DNA of 64,000 nt. Origin: Ophiodon elongatus (lineage: Eukaryota > Chordata > Actinopteri > Perciformes > Hexagrammidae). This document shows, one piece after another, positions 1 to 52,312 of the stretch. The notes beneath the pieces are model-generated. The model saw only the letters and a program-made list of their open reading frames with translations, did no database searches and was not told the origin of the DNA. Every line of letters begins with the position of its first letter. The first letter of the stretch is position 1. The stretch covers positions 2,158,001 through 2,222,000 of the forward strand of contig JACSYO010001682.1 of assembly GCA_016806645.1 (NCBI GenBank), given 5' to 3'. The translations under genes were made by a program, and so were the position numbers.

Positions 1-76
1 CCCACCCAAAAAGTGAGGCGAACGCACTTTTTAGTCACTCACATCGACTTAACAAGGGTTTTTGTGATGTGGTTAC

Positions 77-39060
<38,984 letters not shown>

Positions 39061-39340
39061 GGTGGACGGCTCGTCTGACCCGCTCCGTCCGCCCGAACCG
39101 TTGAAGAAAACTTCCCGTAACGTTAGTCCACAGGAGGAGCAGCCGCCGCCTCAGAGACCGGAACCGCTCAGGTCTGCCGTTTCAACGCCGGTACTTTTCA
39201 GTGATCCGTTTCTCCGCTCACCGACCGACCGACCTGCTGTCTGATCTGTTTCTGCTCCGCGTTCCCGGTGCGCCTCTGCGCGCTCCCGATACACTCTGGA
39301 TGCGTGGCCATGCACGCGCAAAACTGTTAACTGTTTGAAG
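39061..39340 (-). promoter_or_regulatory. afdn: CpG-rich 5' UTR and probable afdn promoter
   Basis: The 280 bases upstream of the afdn ATG are GC- and CpG-rich (CGCGC, GCGTG, CCGACCGACCGACC at 39219-39232) and drop abruptly into AT-rich sequence after about 39350. No TATA box is evident. An ETS-type core (ACCGGAAC, near 39158-39165) and a GC-alternating TGCATGGCCACGCA-like block near 39300-39320 are visible. This is the usual makeup of a CpG-island promoter. The transcription start cannot be placed by reading. Confidence 0.55.
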
Positions 39341-39825
39341 CCCAGTAGACGTGATTCATGACGCTGCTGTACTAAATGAGCTCTGATATAAAGGGTTAAT
39401 GATAAGTACTTAGTGTAGTAAGAAGGATTACGTCAATATGTGTTAATTAAGGGCCTCATTTTTTATTTAAGCTTCTACACGATTTATTTGACTAATTTTA
39501 ACACATTAATGCTCAATAAAAAAAATGGTTTTATTTTGAGAAAATTATTAGATACATGTATTTGTTTGCACATGAAAAAGACAATTAATATGAAAATATA
39601 TGATATTTACAGAAATATATATACATACAAACAAATATTTAATCAAACATTTAATTTAATCAAATACATTTAAAGTAAACACAAGCTTGTGCAGGAGAGG
39701 TATTCAGATACAAGCTTATATAAAGAATTACATTAAATTACATAAAATAAAAATGCAAAGAAATCAACCTGACAATAATAATATGTGACTGTATTTGAAT
39801 AGGTTAAAAAATATATATATGGAGA

Positions 39826-39925
39826 CGGCTGGGGCTCAGAGGTAGAGCCATAGGTTGTGAATTAGTTCAGATGGGCAGGTGGCAAATTGCATGGTAGCTT
39901 CTGCCATCGGTTTATGACTGGTAGT
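39826..39925 (+). mobile_element. degraded tRNA-derived SINE
   Basis: GGCTCAGAGGTAGAGCCA resembles a tRNA A-box (Pol III promoter). It is followed by a divergent middle and TTGCATGGTAGCTTCTGCCA TCGG, which I recognise from the body of a widespread teleost SINE. The B-box region is damaged and the copy is truncated. Confidence 0.6.
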
Positions 39926-41015
39926 TGTTAGTTAGTTAGTTGTTGATTATCGTTTTATATATAAATATATTCTTTTAATAGTAGTAATACTATCTATAGA
40001 CTAGTAAATAATGTTATCATGGCACCACAAATACACTGTTTGAAGCTCATTGCAATTAATATAAAAAAATATATATAATTAAAGATGGAACATGGTATTC
40101 TATATAAAACACTGTACTTTTTATCCCCAAGAAAATGTAACTTCTCTCAGTTATCCATCTATCAGAATTGTTTCTCTCTCAAACAGTGGGAGAGGAGCAT
40201 TCTTTGTGTTTTCTGTTGTCACATTGTCTCCTAATTCAGTCCTAGCCTGCAAGTGCTGAATACCACACAGCACTGCCAAGTCCCTCTGTCCAACAATAAC
40301 ACACACACACACACAGCACTGTATCCTGATAGGTTTATGAAGCAAACACAGGCATCCATATAAAAGTTAGTTTTAGGAGTCAGTAGAGAACGTAGATAAG
40401 GAGAGTTTGTTTATAATATGGCCGTATAAAGAAAAATGTACCAGTGATCCATTCCACGGTTTTATAAGTAAGACAAACCAACTCAACAAACTGTAATGAT
40501 GTGTGCGGAATCCCAAATTAGAGACTAATTGTGACACAGCATGGTAGGCTGGAGTCCAACATTTTACCACGCAAAATTAGCAAAATAAATGCCAATGGAA
40601 TGAGATTAACCTCTTTTTTTCCCCTAACACAAATCAACTTCTATAAAGAGACTTCGAAAAATAAATCGATAATGTATCACTTTTTATGATACAAAAGAAG
40701 CAGTCTGCATTTCTTGTATTTTTTGGAAAATTTGTAAAACACAGGAAACTCTGCTACGATGAATTTACTCATCCTAGTGACAGATAATGTTTTCCTTGTT
40801 TCAAGAAAAATAAGGCAATATACTAAAATACAGTAATGACCTTTTAAGGCAGTAACCAAACATCCTATATATATGCATGGGATGGATGAGCCATTGTCTG
40901 CAGTCCTACCTAACTGATAACGTGTGTCACTGCAGGATTTCTTCCTTCCTGTGGACGCGACATAACATAATCAGCAAATGCTGGTTTCCTGTGTTTGTGT
41001 GTTGTTGGGGGTAAT

Positions 41016-41016
<1 letters not shown>

Positions 41017-41081
<65 letters not shown>
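41017..41081. repeat. (GT)32 microsatellite
   Basis: An uninterrupted GT run about 2 kb upstream of the afdn ATG. Confidence 0.97.
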
Positions 41082-41082
<1 letters not shown>

Positions 41083-41399
41083 TTGTGTGTAAATGAGTGA
41101 CAGAGTGCTCCATCTATGCAAACACCAGCTCCTTATTAACACACAACTGTCAGTGACTCTGAAAGGTTACAAAATATCAGGCAGATACATGTGAAATGTC
41201 AGGAATACAGTGGTGATGTCATCTATAAAAATAGCTCTGGTACAGCTGTGTGGTTCGTCATGTAGGCAGACAGGGTGAAAAACAGTAGCCATGGCTTCTT
41301 ATAAACACATTAGTCACCGCGACTGAATGTGTGGGTGTTGGAGTAAATGGATGAATGCAAGCGCTGACGTCATATGTGAGTAATGAATGAAAAATAAGC

Positions 41400-41573
41400 T
41401 TTTTATCAGAGCAGCTGATCTAACAGTGGGCCTACCAACCCAAAAAACTGTGAAATAAGAGAGCCAGTCAGTTTTTGTGTGCTTCTTAGATCAGAAAATA
41501 TGTGATTCAACAAGACATTCAGATTTGGCTCCTGAAAATGAGCATGATATGTCCCCTTTAAATAATTGATTAA
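41400..41573 (-). repeat. teleost interspersed repeat (TCATGCTCATTTTCAGG type)
   Basis: AGACATTCAGATTTGGCTCC followed by TGAAAATGAGCATGATATGT and CCCCTTTAAA is the end of a repeat abundant in percomorphs, here inverted. Confidence 0.6.
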
Positions 41574-41739
41574 GTGCCAAAAAGATAAGGCTCTCTAATA
41601 TTTCATAAAAAAGCAAAGATTTGAGAAAAGTCCAGAAACATGTATATAAATTAGTTTTATCTTCCTTCCTGCCTCTTCAATCATCTAACAACCCCGCAGA
41701 TGACTCTTGTGACCCTGTTGAGGGACCTGACCCTTAGGT

Positions 41740-42003
41740 TGGGAACCACTGGACTAAAATACCTCACTGTATAGAAAGTAAAATAAAAATTCCACTAACA
41801 CATTGATGTATTAGTGTTAATAATCTAATAATGTCACATATACAAATATATCAAAACAAACACTTTTAATCCATTAAGTACATTTTGCATACTTCTGTAC
41901 TTCGATGTAAGAAAGATTTTGAATGCAGGACTACTTATAATGGAGTATTTTTTACATTGCTATATTTGTACTTTCACTAGTAAAATATCTTCCTCTACCA
42001 GTG
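41740..42003 (+). repeat. teleost ACTTAAGTA-type repeat, partial
   Basis: It contains CATTGATGTATTAGTGTTAA, TAATCTAATAATGTCACATA and TTTGAATGCAGGACTACTTA, then TGGAGTATTTTTTACATTGC, in the family order. It ends near TCTTCCTCTACCAG. The adjoining GGTTGGGAACCACTGGACTA (41738-41757) is another known repeat edge. Confidence 0.65.
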
Positions 42004-42141
42004 GCAAGAATATGTGAGAGTAGTCACAGAAGTCATTTGACATCAGCAGCAGAAGTGAGAAACCACAACAGGAAACCAACTTTACCAGATAGCCCTGCCA
42101 CTTCCTGTATCTGTGATGTTGTCACTGCTTTAGTCACCACA

Positions 42142-42144
<3 letters not shown>

Positions 42145-42186
<42 letters not shown>
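42145..42186. repeat. (AC)21 microsatellite
   Basis: An uninterrupted AC run. Confidence 0.96.
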
Positions 42187-42188
<2 letters not shown>

Positions 42189-42844
42189 AGAAAGCTCACA
42201 CTCATGACACTGATTTTTGACAAAAGAAGAAGACCAATATTCCTCAATTCCGATTCTTTGAATTTCACACGCTCGGAGAGGAGAATCCCATGCTGGGTTG
42301 ATGTGCTCGCCTGCCTGAATAAGCTACTTATCAATTATTTTGTCTCCTACTCTGACCACAACAGCCTTCCCATATCTGTTAGTTTTTGAAATAAATGATG
42401 ATAACATTTAGGAATGCAATGCAGTCAACTCCCAATCTTCCTTACAGTGACAGTTTCAACCAAATATTTGTGGTTGTAAAAAGCACAAAAGTTAGATTGT
42501 AGTTGATGCAAACAAAGTCTAAAGACAAAACAATAAGAGCCTTCAACGCAAGCAAACATTTGATAATGGACTTCTGAGGAAACTTCGGCATCTAATCACT
42601 AAGATATAGTACAATATGCTTGTGAGCCTCAGTTTAGGTACAAGCGTACACGGAACAAAACAATGTGATTAGACAAAGAGGAAGTTGGCTGCGGAGTGAA
42701 CTTATCAAAACGAGGAAGCGGCAATGTGAGCTAAAAGCAGTTTGTTAAGCTGAAAATATGTGGAGGGAAATGATTTGTGTGTGTGTGAGGACGACGTTAT
42801 CTCCTTGGGGTAAAGAAATAACGACAGGTGGGTTGAGTCTGAAT

Positions 42845-43410
42845 GCACCTTAAAGGGTCATTCACCCAAATGACAAAAAGTATAATGTTATCTAACCATG
42901 CAGCTAGTATTTATCCATGCAAGCATCTAGCAATCTGTCGATTAACCACTTTTGTCCAAAGTGAAAAATCTCTACAACTATTAAATGGATTGTCATTATA
43001 TGTCATGTTCCCCAGAGGATAATTCCTAATGATTTCGAAGATCCTCTTACTTTTCCTCTAGCGCCACCATTAGATTGGCATTTGCGATTTTGAGTGAAAT
43101 GTCCCGACAGCTGCTGGATAGATCATCATGAAATTTGGTGAAGACATTCATGGTCCCCAAAGGATGTACATGAGTTCAATATAAAAATTCCCGCAATACT
43201 TTGATTCATGACCAAATACCTGTGAAACTAACAGCATTCTCATCACCCTCAGTTGTGTTTGGGCATGTTGGCATGCTAGCTGACTAAACTAAGATGCTGA
43301 ACAGGATAAACATTATAGCCTCTAAACATCAGCATGTTGGCATTGTGAGCCTGATAGCATGCCAACATCAATATTTTGCTCAAAGCAACACTGTACTAAC
43401 CCCGACACGC
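42845..43410 (+). repeat. long teleost interspersed repeat (CATCAGCATGTTGGCATTG type)
   Basis: The blocks GGATTGTCATTATATGTCAT, CTTTTCCTCTAGCGCCACCA, TGACCAAATACCTGTGAAAC, AACATCAGCATGTTGGCATT and TTGCTCAAAGCA occur in the order I know for this percomorph repeat. It is near full length, with no coding capacity. Confidence 0.7.
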
Positions 43411-45599
43411 CCAACTGTGAGTTACGTGTGATCTCGTGATATGGTGAGAATCCAAGGATAACCTCCGCACAGCCTCACATAGCCATTCACATTGCCTGTG
43501 GACCTTTCACTATCTTTGCATCTGTGTGTAATTCTGATTGTCTACTAGTGCGTCAATCTCTCACGGAAGGCAGCAAAGTGACACGCCATTGAAATGTTAT
43601 TTATGTCAACGAGCTGAGTAGGGTGAGAAGGGACCTCCTCACTTTGTATTTCATCATGTGTTCATGAGCGGGAGTGCTGCTCAGTCTCTGGCCACTCACC
43701 ATAATTTATCATCATCTGTGTGTGCGGTGTCATTTTAAGGTGTTCAATTTATTGTCGTCATGGTGGACGGTCACCTTTTTAATCATCAAATCTATACTCT
43801 GCCGTGGAGCCGGCATTAAAAAAATACAGTTTGGTCAAGAGAGCCAGATCATAAATATGGATGGATCAAGATGAAGAAGAAGCAAAGTAGAGATATGAAA
43901 CAGCTCATCAGAAAAGCTGAGGAAAAGATCGAAACCGTATGGAGATGAGGGAATAAAGAGGATTTGTGGAGGGGGGAGAATGAGGCAGTGTGACCTTATG
44001 TGAAATGTCCTTTTGTGAATGATTGACTGTATGATTGACTGTATGTTTGACCTGCGGCTCAAGGTCAGCACCGGCTCTCACCAAGTGTTAATCTCGAACA
44101 CAAAAGCACAGTTTATACTCCAAAATTCGGACCAAAATTTTCACCTCATCAGACCTTCGTTCTTTTAACAACCAGCATCCCCGACATAATCTTTATCCCA
44201 CTGATTCCTCAAGGAAGTGAGGATATCTACAAACGCAGGTTATTGCGAGCAGACCACGCTACTTAGAAAGATAACAAAGCAAAAAAAGTAAATCTTGAAC
44301 GTCATAAATGCTCAGACAGTTACCGCATGGGGAGAAGGAAGGTTCTGAACTGGATGAAAAATCAACTTTTCCTCTCTACAATACTAAACTAGCAAGGAAG
44401 GGTTCATGATCCTTTTCTATCTTCAGTAACAAGGACGTGATCAGACAGGCAGCTAAGAAAAGGGACCCTTCTCTCTGCGTGGCGGCATGATTCAGTGTGT
44501 TATCTCTCAACACACCTTTCTTTTTTCCTGCTCGGCACTCACCATCTGTTGCTCATATTCCAAGAAAAACATGTATTTCTCCCACACGGTGCAACAGGAA
44601 ACATCTGCTGTAGTGTGAAACGCGGCCATACAGGATACATGCAGAGGCGGAGAGAGTATAGTATGAATTCAAAAGGTGTGAACACATGACTTTACGCTCT
44701 TATAACAGAAATCATACAGAGTACAGTTGCCTTCTCTTGTTGTATGAACTGTAAACTTATCATTTCTAAAACAGGCAATGTGTATCAGGGATCAGTGAAA
44801 CGCTTCCAGTTTCCTCAAGGTCCCAGTGAAACAGAAGTAAGAGCACCTTTTACTTCTGTGGTTTGAGTACTCCCCAGTGAAACGGAATATTGGAGCGATG
44901 TGCAGTTACAAGAGGGATTTAAATCAAATCCCTAAAAGCTGCAGATTTATTGATGAATGGATGTCATGATGTTATTGGTTGAAATTTGGTCGGTACTAGC
45001 TTACGTGACACCATATTTTGCTTTACAGGAAGAAAAGATGATTGGATTTTCGTATTGCATATATTGTTAAATAGTTGCAGAAGGGGTTAAAAAAAAGGCA
45101 TTTTCGCATTTTATCTTGACGTTAAAGATGCAATCTCAAAAATGTCATTCCCTTCAGGATCATCAATGACATTATATTGACATTGTATGTTTCTGAAAAC
45201 CACGGAAACGTTGTATGTCGACGTTTCGACACCAAAAATAATTTTTTAAAATGTACTTTATATCAGCATCGTATCACGCATGCAGAAATGCGCAATGCCA
45301 CTCGGTGTTAACGTTGTGAAGGGATCGGTTTGGTTCATAAAGCTAAAAACAGGGCTGTTTCTCTGAGCCCATGAAATGTTGAGTTTTTAAGAGATACGTG
45401 GTTCTCTCAGGACAGCGATGCCACAATCATATGGTGATGATCAAACTGGACAACAGTGTATAAAGGACCGGAAACATCTACAGCAGTAATTCGTACATAC
45501 ACATTAATGCCGCAGTAATATGAATCAAGAAACATCACATATCATTGTAAAACACTGAAAGGGAACATTTTACTGCACTATACCTTTACTGTTGATACT

Positions 45600-45740
45600 T
45601 TATGTATGCGTTACTGATAATAATTACATACCTTTACTTAAGTGAGGTTTTGAATGCAGGACTTTTACTTGTATTTTCACGGAGTGGTATTAGTACCTTT
45701 ACTTAAGTAACGGATCTGAATACTTCTTCCACCACTGAAT
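45600..45740 (+). repeat. teleost ACTTAAGTA-type repeat, 3' end
   Basis: GTTTTGAATGCAGGACTTTT, GAGTGGTATTAGTACC, TTTACTTAAGTAACGGATCT and GAATACTTCTTCCACCACTG form the conserved terminus of the family. Confidence 0.75.
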
Positions 45741-48700
45741 ATACCAATGTTTACATACAATACATAAACTTGTGTACAAAGTATACGGTAACATTAAATA
45801 AAAAAACTAGCAAATCAAACTGTATTAAGGTAAAGTCATTGATCTACTGTAAACCGTGTCTGCATCAGTCTTCTGTCTTTCTTCTGACTCAGCAGTCCTC
45901 GTGGTGCTCCCTCTGCATGAAAAGAAATCAATAGATGAACTTCGCCAACACGCCACAACACAGACATGCAAACAGACAGGCTGGCTTCTGCATGCAGTCT
46001 AACATGCATATGTTCTACTCCCACTGTGTTTGTAAAAATCAAAACACAAACGCATGCACAGCACCATGACTCACTGTTTCACTGCCCTCATTCTTATGTG
46101 AATATCCTGCACTGTTAACTGTAACACATTGGCTTCTTTTGTTCATCAGACAAGCCAGCCATCATTAATAAACGTAGTCACATATTCTTAAGCCTAAATT
46201 ATTCACTATATATAGAGCCCATCCAGTTCACCTCATATTATTATCATCAAAGAGCACAGTGTAATTAGTTTTAATGGATTATTTTTGGTGGAATTGGAAG
46301 TCTTTGTCATACTTTTTTTCCCCCTATTTCTTTCTAATGTTCAACAAGCATGTGTACTTTTTCAATGTCATGCTCTTCTTTTCTTCTTCTTCTCCCAACC
46401 AGTTGAGTTGGGGCACCGTGTCTGGAATTGTCCTAATGAGCTGCTTGAATAACTTTAACTGGCTTTGCAGCGCGATAAGGAAGTCCTCTTGATTAACTGA
46501 ATTCCTCACAGGCAAACATTAACTTTTCTGATCTGTATTTATGGCATCAGTTTCGTCCACGTGTTACCATGACTTAACTTCCTCAAGTCAAGAACCAACA
46601 TTATACAGCATTTAACAAGCTCAGCTTTTAAAACAAGACCAGAGTTACTAAATATTAATTTTGGTGAATATTCAAATAAAATTGAATTCATGCAGAAATC
46701 TAATACAGCACATTATGTTTATAATCTCCCATCAGCAGGTTAAGCTTTATTCAAAATCATGTATTTAATTGTGTTGCAAACACTGCCACAACTAAAATTA
46801 ATTTTTTTCAATTTAATATTATTTAACCTTTACTTATCTAGGGTAATCCCAGTGATTTTGAATCTCATTTACAAAAGGGTCCCAGCCAAGATGGAAGAAA
46901 AATTCCACACAAGCGCCACTAAATACACAAATAACAGAGAAAAAAAAAGAAATCACATAAAAAAGGACGACATACTTATAACGAACAGGAAATGGCATCA
47001 ACTAAAAAATTGTCATTCAGTTTCAAGACAAGTACATTCAATAATAACCCTCAAATAATCCTTAATCCTGTTTAAAAATCATGCATGCTAATGAAATAAT
47101 CTAGTTGGAATTGTCTCTATAGCTCGACGCCAAGATGAGGGTCCAAAAACTATAAAAGGGCTTTCACCAAACACTAGTACATCATTTGTATGCATGATCG
47201 AAGGGTGCAGCTACTGAAACACAGTTAGGAAATGAGGGCATGTGTAGATGTAGCTTATATAATTGGATACTGCATAAAGCACAGACCCATACTGTGCCTT
47301 TTAAGCCATTCACATGGGTTCTGCACGGAGAGCAGAGCGGCTGTGTGTACAGTATGCTGATGTGCTACAGGGGCTTTGCAGCATCTGTTGATCTGTCCTG
47401 TTGACTGAACATCTATTAGTCATGAAACACAGTGGAAGTCACAGATGACGTGAATTCCCCTTGTTGTTTGTGTTTCTCTTCCCAATACTATATCATTCTA
47501 CCGATAACAATGCAGTACATTCATACAGCCTGTGATTGTTATGTTCATTCATACATTTGTAATGCACGTGTGTTGGAACTTGTCTATTTTCGCTTTGAAG
47601 TTTGGCGTCATTCGTGATACTAAAAAAAGCCTTTTGTATGATCAGGAGATAACACATCTTTCCATTTCACAATTGAAATCAGACAACGCAGGAATTTGGG
47701 ATGCATTTATACATTAAAAGGCCGGGAAATCATTTGACGTTCGCCGCCAAAACTGATCCCACATCAGTCAAGCATCTGAACTATGAAGGCCGACGTGGAA
47801 GACCTTAAGATGTTCTTCTATACTAACCTGCCATCTTCACCGTGTTTGTTTTTCATCACATACGAGTACGTGCTCACCAGATTATTCCAACCCAGTTATA
47901 ATGGTAACATGCATCAACCCGAAACAGCCCTGCAGCTGTTTTAAGAAACCACGTTGAGAAAAGAATTCCCCACCAAAGCCGCTGATGCATTTTCCAGACG
48001 CCTGTCAGCGGCCGCTCTGCCCAACACGTGCTCCACAAACATCTGTGAAACTCAGCTCCTCTCTGCGGGTTCGTCACCTCCTCCCTTCCCTTTTTCTAGC
48101 TGTTTGTGTCTCCGCTCTCACAGATCTCCCCGTTTTCTAGCATGTCACTGCGGCTTTGCATCAATGCAACAGACACTTAATAAGTCGTTATTAAGGTGGG
48201 TTGCAGATGGTCAGTGCAGGGAGACAAAACGAAGACGCTCCACTTTCACTACGTTGCTGTTTAATTGGTTGTTCAACAGAGTGGAAGTTAATGGCTCTGT
48301 TTGGTACATCGCTCCATTACATTGGCTCTCACGTTCAGTCTCATACTGAATAGAATAGAATAGACACGTAAAAGTAACATGCTGTCTAGTCTTACTGACC
48401 TTCTCTTTGGACAGACATGTCCAAGTAAAGTGTAAAGAAAGAACATTTGGCAAAACAGGGCTCAAAAGTAACAGTTGCCACGTTGCCATCGGCAACCATT
48501 TTGAGAAACTGGCAGTGTGAAAACAGTAAACAGTAAACAGCAACACATGCCCCCCTGAAATAAATATATATTTTTTGTATTTGTTGCATTAGTGAGATTT
48601 GAATTTTGCTGTTACAGTCAGAACAGGAACCAGACAACGTGTTGATGCTTTTACTTGCGTGCACTCAGACATCTGTTTAAAAGATGACGGCGAAGAAAAT

Positions 48701-49344
48701 TTAGTCGTCCAACTGTGGAGTGGAAAGTGTGACTAAATCGTCAACATCACAAACTAATGTGTAAATTGGTTCAACAGACAAAGTTGAGAGCAAAGAAATT
48801 TGTGAAATTATATATCATATTATACTGGTTTGTATTTTGAGAAAAAACAACCAAATATTTTTGGGGGTTAATAAAGCTTTTATATTTTTTTCTATGTTAC
48901 ATTCTCATGTTATTAAGTTGACGGAAAACTGATTAGTATCTTAACTACTTAAAATAAAGGGTGACTTTTAAAAAAATATTTTTTTTAGCTTAAGGATACT
49001 GGAATGAAGGAAATAAAAAGGGATGGAGGGAATTAAGAGAGAAAGCTAAGATGGAACGACTGAGCCAAAGCTCATTTTTTTCCCTCAGTTTTTAGATGTT
49101 ATATCAGTATGACAAAAATGCATTTTCACATTTTGGTGGGGTAAACTGGTTACCAGGACTCATGCAACAAAGGAGGACTATGCCAGTTTTCCAGTTTATT
49201 TCCATATGTTAGTCAAAGGCAGAAGATATGCCGATGACGGCCACAGTACCTGGTAGTGTTCTCTCTATGTCTACTTCATTGACATTAAATGACAGAAGAA
49301 CTAAAGGGAATCTTTATCTGGACAGACTAAAAGTGTAGAGGACA

Positions 49345-50036
49345 CTATGTAAGTAGTATTCAACTCCTTTACTTAAGTAAATGTACTAATAACACACTGT
49401 AAAAATACTCTGTTCCAAGTAAAAGTCCTGCATTGAAAATATAAGATGATTATGTTTAATCAGGAAAATGTAAAAATACATTTACTCAATGCAGAAAAAT
49501 ATCCCCTGTGGCTGTTATTCTGTTATTTATCATATCATCATGTAAAAGCAGGATATTTCAGTTGTAGTTGGTTGAGTTAGAACTCATTTGTAACTATTAA
49601 CTAATGATTATTTTTCATTACGGATTAATCTGCTGATTATTTTTTTCTGTTAATTGATTGATTTTTGTATTGTAAAAATAGTGAGTTACAATACAAAAAA
49701 AAAATCTACACATTTGTGAAGCTGGAACCATATATTGTTTTTAATTGAAAAATTACTAATGACTATAAAATATTTGCCAATTAATTATTGATTTGTTGAC
49801 TAATAGTTTCAGCTATTAGTTGGGTAGTTTAATTTATAACAAAAACCTCATATCTTTATAAGCTCTTTGAATATTTTGTGTGCAAATATAACATGACTGA
49901 CTAAAGCTGTCGGATAAATGGAGCACAGTAAAAAGTACAATATTAAGTAGAAAGTGGCATGAAAAGACTTTAAGTACCTCAAATTTGTACTTCAGTAAGT
50001 ACTCAAGTAAATGTACTTGGTTAAGTTCCACCACTT
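49345..50036 (-). repeat. teleost ACTTAAGTA-type repeat with nested second repeat
   Basis: This is the inverted family end at 49345-49440 (ACTTAAGTAAATGTACTAAT, CAAGTAAAAGTCCTGCATTG) and the opposite end at 49920-50036 (CAGTAAAAAGTACAATATTA, then TAAGTTCCACCACTT). A TTTCAGC-type repeat is inserted at about 49590-49830 (TAATCTGCTGATTATTTTTT, CTAATAGTTTCAGC). Confidence 0.65.
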
Positions 50037-51148
50037 GGATCCCTTCACATCTCACAACATGTTGTCAGAATTTAAGAGCAACAAAAAGAAGGAAAAATTC
50101 ACAGCACAGCTAGCTGAGATATTAAAGACTCACTGTGGAGTATTTGTCTTATTTCTTTGTTCTCACAAGTATTTAATACACAAACACTGGACTCCCTTTG
50201 CCAAACAGATGGAAAGTTGGCCAGGCGTCTCAGCCAGTTCTTGTGTTTTTCTCTTGAACGGCGTCATTCCCTGACCAGCAGCGATTTGGAAAGTCCTTAT
50301 TTGAACCAGGCGCAGCTATCATCCATCCAGCAGCCAACTGCAGCCCCTCCTCTGGTCTCTGGTCTCTGGTCTCTGAGGTTGTCTACCCCTGCCGTGTATA
50401 TTCACAATATAGTTAACAAATGTCATTTCTCAGTTAAATCAATAAGCAGACCACCCAGAATATAAAGCTAATTTACATTAAAGAGGGTAACAGGGATAAC
50501 ACAGGTCACACCACTCAAAGGCCTTGTTCGGTTGTAAAGGTCAATTTATTGAATGGACCATGGCAACAGTGACAGCGGCCGGCAACAGTTCCCACAATCA
50601 TTAATGTGCTGCTACTTCCACACATGTTCAGACACAAGCACTGATGCTGATGCTTTCGGATGTTTTGACATTTGGTGTAGAGATATCTTAACGAACTGTA
50701 CACATCTACAGTGGAGTGACTGTGTATTCTGACAGTGTGCATATCAGCTCTATTGTTCACAATGGAGGAGTTGTTTTTTTAAGTAATAATAATAAATAAT
50801 AATAAATAATAAATTATTTTAGTATGTTGATATTCATACTGTACGTAACAGTACATTTAAAAAAATAAAAGGTTTTGCTTGAAATAGTAACTTTTTGAGT
50901 GCTTTGAGCAGCACAAACAAAACTATTTTTATGCAGTATTTTTTGGGAGAAGTGGTGAATCTTCAGAGATTGAAACCTCAAGCACACACACAACCCAAAC
51001 CACCTGCATAGCAATATGTAATTTGGTGAACTTGTCCTTTAACTAGAAGAGAAGCAGATCAGAAAATGCTAATGTAGGTCATTCATAACAGGGTATTCTT
51101 ACAGTTATAAAGTCATGAGATTTATAAATATATATACATATATACAGG

Positions 51149-51150
<2 letters not shown>

Positions 51151-51201
<51 letters not shown>
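51151..51201. repeat. (GT)25 microsatellite
   Basis: GT run preceded by TATATACATATATA. Confidence 0.96.
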
Positions 51202-51204
<3 letters not shown>

Positions 51205-51321
51205 ATCAGCCTCTACCACTCAGCACCACTCCATTAAGTCAGCTTTTGTCACCAGCAGACTGTGACAGAAACACACAAAGGACCCTATAGAACCAGATCT
51301 ATTAAGCCAGTCATTGAGTCA

Positions 51322-51326
<5 letters not shown>

Positions 51327-51402
<76 letters not shown>
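51327..51402. repeat. (AC)37 microsatellite
   Basis: AC run followed by ATACACTTACACATAGTGAG and (AG)8 at 51420-51436. Confidence 0.96.
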
Positions 51403-51407
<5 letters not shown>

Positions 51408-52276
51408 TTACACATAGTGAGAGAGAGAGAGAGAGACAGACTGAGACGTTCACATAATACCCTGCTCTCCTGTTATCGATGGACTCTCAATGTAACACTG
51501 ATGCCTCTATATGAGCTACATAAGTAAACAAGACCATCATCAGTCTATTTCTATGTAGTTATTCTCAATGCATGTCATCGTTGCCACCGGGTGGGATTCC
51601 TCGCAAAATCAGACAAAATCATGCAGGTTCAGCAGGATCTCCTTGAGCTCAGACTCCCGCAGGGCCTCCGGGCTTGACCAGCACACCATGACAGAACCGG
51701 ATCCATCTACGTCTAAAGAGACAAATATTTTACTTGTTGGTTCATTTTCAGATCATAATTTTTCATATCCTTCCTGTCCAGTGAAAACCACGTATGTCCA
51801 GATGTGTTGATTTTTTATGTTTGTGATAAACTGAGGTTTTGTTACTACTGTATGAAGAAAGCTAGTTAGCCGGCCCTGCTAACGTTTGCTTGCTAGATCA
51901 GATAAACTCCCTGCTTAAGCCTTCTTTATTCTTTTGTTCCTGTGTTTTTGGATTCAAGAAATGCTACAGAACATGACTCCACCCTCCAAACGCTTTACAT
52001 ATTGAGTAACTGTCTGATGCTGTGTTTGTGTCATACTGTTTAGACCGAAAATTACGGGCATCTGAGTCACCTCTCAGAGCAAAAGGCAATACCTGCTCCC
52101 ACTGTAAATAACTGCTGATCCAGCTGACTGAGTCAAACCCTGTGTTTGTACATATGAGGTGAGATGAGACAGAGGGCTGCGCTGCAAGTTGGACCAGTTT
52201 CGGATATCAAAACTACAAACAAGTCAGAGTGTGAATGCTGCGACACCTGTCTGCATGGACTCTCCTTACCCGCGTG

Positions 52277-52278
<2 letters not shown>

Positions 52279-52310
<32 letters not shown>
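52279..52310. repeat. (TG)16 microsatellite
   Basis: An uninterrupted TG run. Confidence 0.95.

Positions 52311-52312
<2 letters not shown>

Larger units (their letters stand above)
39341..49344. other. non-genic sequence upstream of afdn, proximal part
   Basis: The region is AT-rich, most strongly at 39440-40130. It holds a SINE remnant (39826-39925), teleost repeats (41400-41573, 41740-42003, 42845-43410, 45600-45740), and GT/AC microsatellites (41017-41081, 42145-42186). Stretches 43420-45590 and 45750-49340 look unique, with open frames below 135 codons and no recognisable protein or RNA gene. Confidence 0.7.

Noticed and set aside
39826..39850. Functional tRNA gene
   Set aside because: Only the A-box-like part is present and no cloverleaf can be formed. 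It continues into a SINE body.
45836..46042. Terminal exon of an unknown minus-strand gene (UUUCAUGCAG acceptor-like, 25-codon tail)
   Set aside because: A plausible acceptor alone is common by chance. No protein resemblance and no clear poly(A) context nearby.
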